Source: UBA1049 sp964525815
GTDB lineage: Bacteria > Bacillota > Clostridia > Oscillospirales > CAG-382
Direction of reading: 5' to 3'
DNA: 5,231 nucleotides
Assembly (NCBI GenBank): GCA_964525815.1
Contig: CAZGJQ010000113.1
Span: forward strand, 1 to 5,231
Part shown: positions 1-5,231 of the stretch, in pieces
Numbering within the stretch: position 1 is the stretch's first letter
Layout of the letters: each line of letters starts with the position of its first letter
The notes under the pieces: generated by a model
The model's database searches: none
Seen by the model: the letters and a program-made list of their open reading frames with translations, nothing else
Told to the model about the DNA's origin: nothing
Translations under genes and position numbers: made by a program

Positions 1-15
1 CTTGAGTACTTCTCC
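1..15 (-). tRNA. 5' end of a second tRNA, probably tRNA-Ser (partial, cut by window edge)
   Basis: Read on the minus strand, the first 15 bases are GGAGAAGTACTCAAG. This matches the usual start of Firmicute tRNA-Ser genes of the GCU type: 7-base acceptor strand GGAGAAG, then TA, then the start of the D arm CTCAAG. It lies 41 bases downstream of the complete tRNA-Ser in the same direction, as expected for a tRNA cluster. The anticodon is outside the window, so the isoacceptor is unknown. The call rests on a short match recalled from the family and could be wrong in amino acid identity. Confidence 0.62.
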
Positions 16-56
16 GTAAAACCATATTAAATTCCTGCATGCCGAGGATTAATAAT

Positions 57-145
57 TGGCGGAGAGAGTGGGATTCGAACCCACGGCTCATTGCTGAGTC
101 ACTGGTTTTCAAGACCAGCTCCTTAAACCGCTCGGACATCTCTCC
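57..145 (-). tRNA. tRNA-Ser (anticodon UGA), CCA encoded
   Basis: This is a complete class II tRNA on the minus strand. The acceptor strands GGAGAGA (145-139) and TCTCTCC (67-61) pair fully. They are followed by discriminator G (60) and a genomically encoded CCA (59-57). The anticodon stem CTGGT/ACCAG encloses the loop CTTGAAA, giving anticodon TGA (111-109), which reads UCA and other UCN codons. A long variable arm (stem 86-90 with 95-99, loop TTGC) and discriminator G are both typical of serine. The T arm is GTGGG-TTCGAAT-CCCAC (84-68). Nothing looks damaged. A good promoter lies just upstream, and a second tRNA appears to follow at the window edge. Confidence 0.97.
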
Positions 146-161
146 TCAACTTGCAAATGGT

Positions 162-190
162 AGAATATCATAAAAAGCCTACTTTGTCAA
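162..190 (-). promoter_or_regulatory. sigma-A promoter of the tRNA-Ser cluster
   Basis: On the minus strand there is a perfect -35 TTGACA (190-185), a 17-base spacer, and a -10 TATTCT (167-162) preceded by TGA, an extended -10. The predicted start near 155 leaves about 10 bases before the tRNA 5' end at 145. This near-consensus strength is what a stable RNA gene should have. It diverges from the promoter of the secreted-protein gene at 312. Confidence 0.8.
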
Positions 191-246
191 TAAGATAAGG
201 TAAAAAAAGAGCCAAAAACAGATATGAATTTTTTTGTCAAAAAATA

Positions 247-275
247 TTGCTTGTTAAAGAAAAATGTGATATTAT
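247..275 (+). promoter_or_regulatory. probable promoter of the dockerin-protein gene
   Basis: A -35-like TTGCTT (247-252), 17-base spacer and -10 TATTAT (270-275) are preceded by TGa (267-269), an extended -10. The start is predicted near 282, giving a leader of about 30 bases. The -35 is weak (3 of 6 consensus bases), so the extended -10 probably matters most. The surrounding 190-300 stretch is very A+T rich, so chance -10 matches are likely, and this call is weaker than the tRNA promoter. Confidence 0.55.
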
Positions 276-311
276 GTAAATGAAATTATTTCTAAAAAAG
301 AAGGAATCGAG

Positions 312-2216
312 ATGAAATTCAGAAGAATTGCTTGCGCAGCAGCCGTTTTTCTCTTTTGCGTAACACTTTTCTCATACATAGAGCCTGTTGCCGCCGAGGA
401 GTATGATTTTTCTGAGCGGATCGTTTACGGCGGAAACGCTTTGGATGTGGGCGATTACATATATTTTGCCAATACGGAGGACGGAATGAATTTGTACCGC
501 CGTATTGCGGGCAGCGAGGAAGCCGAGCTGATTTATCCGGCTCAAGCCTCATACCTTAATCTTCTGAACGAGCGCCTATATTTTATATCGAATAACAGGA
601 TTGTAAGCACAGACTTGGCGGGTAGAGACGAGCGCATTATGTATAGTGCACTCTCCAATATAACCCATTTGTACGCAGCACCTGATTGTATGTATTTTTT
701 AAGCGGTAATGAAATAAAAAAACACAAGAACAATAGCGTTAAGACCGTTTTAAAGGTAGAGGGACTGCGTGCTTTCTTGCCGGTTAATGAGCATGAGTTT
801 ATCTTTTACACCGATAATCCCGATTATTGCTACATAGACCAGTCGGGAGATGAGATTTACCACGAGACCGGAGATAAATACATAAAATGTGTATATGAAG
901 CTAAAACAGCCGAAATTATCGTGTATGCCGAGCAGGAGGTTGTCACTGCTTCAAGCTCAGCGGGTTATCCGGGACCCTTTGTGGAGGTGGGTGAGGTTGT
1001 TCTTCCGCTTGAGGAGTATATGCCGGGTAGCTTTTTTACAAAAAACGGAAAAGCCTGTACCTGTCATAATATTCCTATACCACGATACTGCATAGAATCG
1101 GTGGGTGATTGCAATTGCATGCGTTATTGGCCGACAGGAATTGCCGAGACCTGCGAGGTTGACTTGCTGGGCGCGCAGTGCTTTGCGTTTGCCCGATTTG
1201 TTTTCTACAGGTGCTTTGGTTTTATTGACCATTCCCTTATTAACCCGGGTAAGTTTTATAACGCAGGCTCTTTAGGCTCGGGGAGAGTAACCGCAAATGC
1301 TGTAAAGGAGCTGTTTATGAATGCGGCTCCGGGTGCGCATGTGCGCTTAAGCAGAGGACACTCGGTTTCCATATTGTCAATGGATAATGACTTCCTATAT
1401 ATATATCACGGAAACGCCGGAGGAGACGGGGTACTGTCTCAGCCCTGCGTTGTTTCAACCCGACTTTATACATGGGCGGAGTTTGCGTTATATGCATCTG
1501 CGGGTATAGAATATGTTAATATGCCATATGATTATCCCGGGGACATAAATATAACACCGAAGATATACTTGGAAGGATATTATAAGGTTGCATATGTGGA
1601 GAATGCCCTCAATGTCCGCTCCGGTCCCGGAACATCCTATAGCATCCTCGGGACGCTTGGCAAGAATGAATCCGTTATAGTTCACGAGGTTTCAGGTGGC
1701 TGGGGAAGGATAGATTATAACGATAATAAGGGTTGGATAAGCCTTGATTATACCGCCTTCTTCACTTTGTCGGCATTAACACCCGCAGAGACCAGCTCTG
1801 CGTATATAGATGACGAGAATCAGCTTGTAATCGGCGTTCCCGAGCGGTGCAGCTGGATTGAGCTTACCGAGAATTTCCCGAATCAGCTTGTTTATGCGTA
1901 TGATATTAGTGGGAACAGACTTCCCGAAACCGATTATATAGGCACGGGAGCGGAAATAAGAATAGAGGTTGAGGAAAAAATTCTTGACAGCAAAACGGTC
2001 TTAATAAAGGGAGACTGCAACGGTAACGGGGTTGTGGACATTGGTGATTATTTGATTGTTAAGCGTATTTTTCTCGGCAGTTATTTGGGTGACGATATTC
2101 AACAGCGGGCAGCGGATATTAACGGTGATATGGTAATTGATTCAAAGGACTATCTTGCTATAAAAAGATACTTTGTGGGTATTGACGAAAAACTTTCGAA
2201 TAATTATGAAGAATAA
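312..2216 (+). CDS. secreted dockerin protein with CHAP/NlpC-like cysteine hydrolase and SH3b domains
   Basis: This is a 634-residue exported multidomain protein. A Sec signal peptide (basic MKFRR, hydrophobic 8-21) probably ends after A28 (VAA|EE). Residues about 35-200 contain repeated GDYIYFAN / ERLYFIS / DCMYFLS-type strands, resembling DUF5050-like beta-propeller repeats. A cysteine-rich stretch (C249, C251, C260, C267, C269, C281) leads into a CHAP/NlpC-like fold at about 283-400. There, C290 in GAQCFAFARFVF is the probable nucleophile, H350 in SRGHSVSILS the probable general base, and H366 or N368 a possible third residue. An SH3b domain spans about 424-484 (NALNVRSGPGTSYSILG, GWGRID, GWISLDY). 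A small beta module (about 497-565) precedes a type I dockerin (567-624) with two calcium loops (D568-N570-N572-D576-D579 and D602-N604-D606-D610-D613), each followed by DYLxxKRxFxG. The start has an AAGGA site 6 bases upstream. The likely role is cutting peptide or amide bonds in peptidoglycan or protein while docked to a cohesin scaffold. The substrate is inferred, not shown. Confidence 0.88.
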   Translation: MKFRRIACAAAVFLFCVTLFSYIEPVAAEEYDFSERIVYGGNALDVGDYIYFANTEDGMNLYRRIAGSEEAELIYPAQASYLNLLNERLYFISNNRIVSTDLAGRDERIMYSALSNITHLYAAPDCMYFLSGNEIKKHKNNSVKTVLKVEGLRAFLPVNEHEFIFYTDNPDYCYIDQSGDEIYHETGDKYIKCVYEAKTAEIIVYAEQEVVTASSSAGYPGPFVEVGEVVLPLEEYMPGSFFTKNGKACTCHNIPIPRYCIESVGDCNCMRYWPTGIAETCEVDLLGAQCFAFARFVFYRCFGFIDHSLINPGKFYNAGSLGSGRVTANAVKELFMNAAPGAHVRLSRGHSVSILSMDNDFLYIYHGNAGGDGVLSQPCVVSTRLYTWAEFALYASAGIEYVNMPYDYPGDINITPKIYLEGYYKVAYVENALNVRSGPGTSYSILGTLGKNESVIVHEVSGGWGRIDYNDNKGWISLDYTAFFTLSALTPAETSSAYIDDENQLVIGVPERCSWIELTENFPNQLVYAYDISGNRLPETDYIGTGAEIRIEVEEKILDSKTVLIKGDCNGNGVVDIGDYLIVKRIFLGSYLGDDIQQRAADINGDMVIDSKDYLAIKRYFVGIDEKLSNNYEE

Positions 2217-2249
2217 AGATACTAAAAGACAATTATTTTAAATTTCCTC

Positions 2250-2278
2250 TTTACAAACTGGCTTTTATATGATATCAT
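2250..2278 (+). promoter_or_regulatory. sigma-A promoter of the F5/8C surface-protein gene
   Basis: TTTACA (2250-2255), a 17-base spacer and TATCAT (2273-2278) preceded by TGA (2270-2272) form a good extended -10 promoter. The predicted start near 2285 lies inside the inverted repeat at 2283-2298 and leaves a leader of about 27 bases. The layout matches the promoter of the paralogue at 3724-3752, both beginning TTTACAAA. No terminator hairpin is visible in 2217-2250, so read-through from the upstream gene is also possible. Confidence 0.75.
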
Positions 2279-2282
2279 TAAA

Positions 2283-2298
2283 TTACATTTTAATGTAA
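2283..2298. promoter_or_regulatory. inverted repeat over the predicted start site, possible operator
   Basis: TTACATT (2283-2289), a 2-base centre TT, and AATGTAA (2292-2298) form perfect 7-base arms. The repeat sits 5 bases after the -10 box, across the predicted transcription start, and ends beside the AAAGGAG ribosome binding site (2298-2304). This is a classical place for a repressor operator. It is too A+T rich and tight to be a convincing RNA hairpin or terminator. No matching copy is seen before the other two genes. In this A+T-rich setting a chance palindrome cannot be excluded. Confidence 0.42.
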
Positions 2299-2311
2299 AA
2301 GGAGAAGTATA

Positions 2312-3673
2312 ATGAAAAAATTAATAGCATTTGTTTTGGTCGCTATGTTAATCATTCCGCTCGGACTGCTTTTTTCGACTGCAGAAGAGACTAATGTAGC
2401 CGCCGGAAAAGATTACACCTATACGGGTCAGTATTATGAGAATGAAGTTCTTAAATATCCCGATATCGGTGGTGTACAGTTAACCGATGGTGTAAGAGGC
2501 ACAAAGGACAATATTTCGTACCTTGATGAGGTTTGGGTTGGTATGAGCTGGGGCGGAGAAGGCTCGGAGCGTAACCAAACAAACTGGGACGAAAATGTCA
2601 TTGCCAAGAACTTTATTGTCGTAGACCTTGGAAGCGTTACTGATGATTTGACAAGGTTCTCCCTTTTCTCGGTAGAATGTGCAAATGTCCCGAGAGTAAA
2701 GGGCGTTGAGGTTTTAATTTCGGACAACAACACCGACTTCACTTCCGTTGGCAGTGTTTCTATTGACAACGCAGATATGGTAGTGGATTTAGAAGACAAT
2801 GATCATCCCGAATATGGCATATATGAGTATTCGGTTTCCGCCAATGAAGCCAAGAGTGCAAGATATGTTAAGTTCACTATCACTCATAAGGGCGGTTGGG
2901 CGTTCGCATCCGAGGTTGAGGTATATCAGGGCTCCGGCGGTACCGGCGACGAGTCCTCCGATGATGTTTCCGAGGTGCCTGTCGAGGTTTATTCACTGAT
3001 ATCCTTTAACGCTGATGACTGGCTTACGGGTGACGCAACCTATAACGATAAGACCGAGAGTGCTACCGTAACAAAGTCCGGCGATGCGATTGTGGTTTCC
3101 GGGAGCGAGGAGCTGTGGCCGTATGGATATTACAATATTGCAGAACCTGTTGAGGTGAATATTGCGGACTTCGAGCTTGTTTACGATTTTACAGTCAGCG
3201 GCGGAAAAGCAAATATTGTACTTTTCTGCGAGGGCTCTACCGTTGAGGATAATAATAATTATATCAACAATCTAACCCACCTTATGGCGGAAGAGGGCAG
3301 CGAGTACCGCGATGAGGGCGCTGATGATATAAAGGACGGTACATATACCGGAAGAATAGACCTTTCCGATTTGGATTTGGAGAATGTTGAACTTGCGGAT
3401 GATGAAAAGATAACCATTTCCGCTGTTAAGGTATTTACGGTTGGCGGCGGCGTTATCACCCTCAACAAGTTTGCGCTTGAATCCAAGGAAACCGTTACAC
3501 CCGAGTCTAGCGACCCGTCTGAGGAGGAGTCCTCCCAGACCTCGTCGGAAGCTTCCTCCGCTACATCCTCCGAGCCGGTTCCGACAGGAGATAAGGGCAT
3601 ATTGACATTTGCCGTTATCGCCGTTATCGCTCTTGCTGGTGTATCCGTAGCAGCGGTCAGGAAAAGAAGATAA
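2312..3673 (+). CDS. cell-surface protein with F5/8 type C-like domain and C-terminal anchor
   Basis: This is a 453-residue exported protein. The signal peptide MKKLIAFVLV... probably ends after A24 (STA|EE). Residues 27-206 form an F5/8 type C (discoidin-like) domain: NVAAGKDYTYTG, the TDG motif (58-60), NFIVVDLGS (100-108), GVEVLISDNN (131-140), ARYVKFTITHKGGWAFASEVEVY (183-205 region). Such domains usually bind glycans or surface ligands. Residues about 225-390 are a second beta-rich module (SFNADDW, LVYDFTVSGGKANIVLF, ISAVKVFTVGGG, ITLNKFALE) that I cannot name; it resembles a carbohydrate-binding jellyroll. A Ser/Glu/Pro-rich stalk (392-424) follows, then PVPTGDKG (422-429), a hydrophobic segment (430-449) and RKRR. 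The tail looks like a degenerate sortase signal, or otherwise a plain tail anchor. Within it, two copies of a 9-base repeat (3611-3628) encode AVI-AVI. The start is set by AAAGGAG, 7 bases upstream. No catalytic domain is seen, so a binding or adhesion role is inferred. The N-terminal half is paralogous to the gene at 3796. Confidence 0.87.
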   Translation: MKKLIAFVLVAMLIIPLGLLFSTAEETNVAAGKDYTYTGQYYENEVLKYPDIGGVQLTDGVRGTKDNISYLDEVWVGMSWGGEGSERNQTNWDENVIAKNFIVVDLGSVTDDLTRFSLFSVECANVPRVKGVEVLISDNNTDFTSVGSVSIDNADMVVDLEDNDHPEYGIYEYSVSANEAKSARYVKFTITHKGGWAFASEVEVYQGSGGTGDESSDDVSEVPVEVYSLISFNADDWLTGDATYNDKTESATVTKSGDAIVVSGSEELWPYGYYNIAEPVEVNIADFELVYDFTVSGGKANIVLFCEGSTVEDNNNYINNLTHLMAEEGSEYRDEGADDIKDGTYTGRIDLSDLDLENVELADDEKITISAVKVFTVGGGVITLNKFALESKETVTPESSDPSEEESSQTSSEASSATSSEPVPTGDKGILTFAVIAVIALAGVSVAAVRKRR

Positions 3674-3723
3674 TTTAAGCAAACGAGCATAAAAAGAAAT
3701 CGTTAAAAAATACATAATTACTA

Positions 3724-3752
3724 TTTACAAATACAGATTTTTATGCTATGAT
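3724..3752 (+). promoter_or_regulatory. sigma-A promoter of the F5/8C-CBM9 gene
   Basis: TTTACA (3724-3729), a 17-base spacer and TATGAT (3747-3752) preceded by TGC (3744-3746) form an extended -10 promoter. The predicted start near 3759 gives a leader of about 37 bases. A short perfect inverted repeat, GAGTT-A-AACTC (3753-3763), follows the -10 at almost the same place as the larger one before the paralogue, but the two sequences differ. The box spacing and -35 are the same as at 2250-2278. Confidence 0.74.
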
Positions 3753-3795
3753 GAGTTAAACTCTTATAAAAAAACAAAAACTAAGGAGAGATTCT

Positions 3796-5231
3796 ATGAA
3801 AAAAATTATTGCTATTGCTTTAGCAGTATTTTTGGTTATTCCGCTTGGCATAATATTTGTTTCTGCCGAAGAGACAAATATTGCCGCAGGGAAAAGTTAT
3901 ACTTATACCGGCAGGTATTATGAGGATGATGTTCTGCAATGGCCTGATACCGATGATGCAGAACTGACCGATGGTGACATAGGCGGTAAGGATGATGTTG
4001 CTTATGGAGCAGATTGCTGGGTAGGTCTTAATCAAAGCGGCGAGAATACAATCAAGCTTGAAGATGACGAAGGTGAAGTAACAGACATAATCAACACCAT
4101 AATACTCGACCTTGATGAGGTTGAGGAGCTTCTTACCAAGTTTGTTCTTTATGCTTTGAATGCAGATGCCGGAGTAGCAAAACCAAATTCAGTTGAGGTA
4201 TTTATATCCGATGATAATTCGTCCTTTACAAGTATAGGTACAGCAGCTGTAGCTATGGTTGTTGACAAAGAGGACGCAGCTAATCCTGAATTCGGCATAT
4301 ATGCATATACTGTAGAGCTTTCCGAAGCAGTAAGCGCAAGATATGTTAAGTTTGAGATTAACCAAAAAGCTTGGGCATTTGTTTCCGAGGTTGAGGTTTA
4401 TCAGGATCCCGATGCGACTCCCGTACAGCCTATCGAAGAGGAAATTATTATTGACGGTATTCTTGACGACAATGGCTGGATTGAGGACAACTGGACTAAT
4501 GTAAACAGCGATAACGGTAGATGGCAAACTGCGGTTGATGATCCCGATACCACGGATGTTGAGACAAGAGACGACAACTTTGACTTCCAGTTCCGTGCCG
4601 ATGATGAGAATCTGTATTTCGGCTTTAGGTTGAATCAGGCTCCTCTCGGAACCGAGGATTGCTTCGGAAACGGAAACGGCACTAACCTCCGTCTCTGGGC
4701 TAAGACAGATGATAGTTATAAAGCTTACACTCATTTTATTAACATAGCTTATAAGGACGGAGAGCTTGTTGTTACTCATCATGAGAACACCAATCCCGAT
4801 GGCAATACGGGCGTAATAGCAGAATGGGAAAATGTTGTAATAGAAGCTACCGATGGCGATGATTATTGGATAGTTGAGGCTTCAATACCGTTTGAAGCGT
4901 TCGGAGCAACAGATTCCGGTAAGTTCTTTGTATCTCTTTCTACTCCGATAGAAATAACTTATGACGAGGATGCCGAGAAGAACAAGCCGGTTAAGAATAA
5001 TGCTCTTACATACGGTAAGTATGCTGAACCTACCGAAGAAGAGAAAGCTATATCCGGTCATTACCATGCTCCATATGTAAATTGGGATGAAAATGCAGAT
5101 ATTGAATTAATATTTGCTGATATCAAGCTTGGAACAATAGTTCCTCCTCCCACTCCCCCCACACCTATTCCTGTTGAGGACAAAATGGGCGAGCCGAACG
5201 AGGATCCCGCATACGTTCTTGAAGCAACCGC
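3796..5231 (+). CDS. secreted protein with F5/8 type C-like and CBM9-like domains (3' end outside window)
   Basis: The frame opens at ATG 3796, with AAGGAG (3783-3788) 7 bases upstream, and I read 478 codons without a stop to the window edge. The signal peptide MKKIIAIALAVFLVI... probably ends after A24 (VSA|EE). Residues 27-204 are an F5/8 type C-like domain (NIAAGKSYTYTG, TDG at 58-60, NSVEVFISDDN, ARYVKFEI, WAFVSEVEVYQ). The first 60 residues match the upstream paralogue at 37 positions. Residues about 217-395 resemble a family 9 carbohydrate-binding (CBM9-like) domain: IDGILDDNGWIEDNW (219-233), FDFQFRADDENLYFGFRL (263-280), YWIVEASIPFEAFG (357-370). A Pro-rich linker (451-461) implies that at least one more module follows. 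The product is acidic. No catalytic motif is seen in this part, so the visible portion is binding machinery; an enzyme domain, dockerin or wall anchor may lie beyond the edge. Confidence 0.85.
   Translation, partial: MKKIIAIALAVFLVIPLGIIFVSAEETNIAAGKSYTYTGRYYEDDVLQWPDTDDAELTDGDIGGKDDVAYGADCWVGLNQSGENTIKLEDDEGEVTDIINTIILDLDEVEELLTKFVLYALNADAGVAKPNSVEVFISDDNSSFTSIGTAAVAMVVDKEDAANPEFGIYAYTVELSEAVSARYVKFEINQKAWAFVSEVEVYQDPDATPVQPIEEEIIIDGILDDNGWIEDNWTNVNSDNGRWQTAVDDPDTTDVETRDDNFDFQFRADDENLYFGFRLNQAPLGTEDCFGNGNGTNLRLWAKTDDSYKAYTHFINIAYKDGELVVTHHENTNPDGNTGVIAEWENVVIEATDGDDYWIVEASIPFEAFGATDSGKFFVSLSTPIEITYDEDAEKNKPVKNNALTYGKYAEPTEEEKAISGHYHAPYVNWDENADIELIFADIKLGTIVPPPTPPTPIPVEDKMGEPNEDPAYVLEAT

Noticed and set aside
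183..240. TTTGTCAA repeated at 183-190 and 233-240
   Set aside because: The first copy is explained as the tRNA promoter -35 on the minus strand. The second has no -10 at proper spacing on either strand and lies in A+T-rich DNA, so it is probably chance.
957..1232. 91-codon minus-strand frame
   Set aside because: It is antisense to the cysteine-rich and hydrolase part of the first secreted protein, with no domain or supporting signals.
3241..3270. AAT-rich run encoding several Asn residues, considered as a simple-sequence repeat or slippage site
   Set aside because: It is short, imperfect and in frame within a conserved-looking module, with no sign of phase variation.
3682..3710. AACGA...TCGTT hairpin followed by an A run, considered as a terminator
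   Set aside because: The stem has only 5 base pairs, the loop is 13 bases, and the tail is A rather than T on the coding strand, so it does not fit an intrinsic terminator for the gene ending at 3673.
3259..3715. Two overlapping minus-strand frames of 143 and 147 codons
   Set aside because: They are antisense to the Ser-rich stalk and anchor of the surface-protein gene. Low-complexity coding sequence readily opens opposite frames, and no promoter or ribosome binding site supports them.
4189..4782. 197-codon open frame on the minus strand
   Set aside because: It lies wholly antisense to the F5/8C-CBM9 gene, whose signal peptide, ribosome binding site and domains are clear. The translation shows no recognisable domain, so it is a shadow of codon bias.

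Overview
The window looks like chromosome of a Gram-positive, low-to-moderate-GC Firmicute, most plausibly a gut Clostridia member of the Oscillospiraceae/Ruminococcus kind. The reasons are a CCA-encoding tRNA-Ser, strong AAGGAG-type ribosome binding sites, sigma-A promoters with extended -10 boxes, a type I dockerin, and secreted surface proteins made of carbohydrate-binding-type modules. The lineage is an inference from style, not from a marker gene.

Layout. The left end (1-145) lies on the minus strand: a complete tRNA-Ser(UGA), then, cut by the window edge, the first 15 bases of a second tRNA that also reads like a tRNA-Ser. A good promoter (162-190, minus) drives this pair. Diverging from it on the plus strand are three secreted-protein genes, each with its own promoter. 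(1) 312-2216 is a 634-residue exported protein: signal peptide, propeller-like repeat region, cysteine-rich stretch, CHAP/NlpC-like cysteine hydrolase domain, SH3b domain, a small pre-dockerin module and a type I dockerin. (2) 2312-3673 is a 453-residue surface protein: signal peptide, F5/8 type C (discoidin-like) domain, an unassigned beta-rich module, Ser/Glu-rich stalk and a C-terminal PTGD-hydrophobic-RKRR anchor. (3) 3796 to beyond the right edge has the same signal peptide and F5/8C-like domain as gene 2, followed by a CBM9-like domain and a Pro-rich linker. It has no stop in the window, but its frame is open for all 478 codons.

How they fit together. Genes 2 and 3 are tandem paralogues that share their N-terminal half and the promoter layout and then switch to unrelated C-terminal modules. 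Gene 2 appears to be held at the cell surface. Gene 1 carries a dockerin, so it is expected to dock on a cohesin-bearing scaffold that is not in this window. Together they suggest a locus for extracellular glycan or cell-wall binding and processing. No classical mobile element, CRISPR array, defence gene or convincing intrinsic terminator is visible. The most interesting material is the modular architecture of gene 1, the paralogous pair, and a perfect inverted repeat over the predicted transcription start of gene 2.
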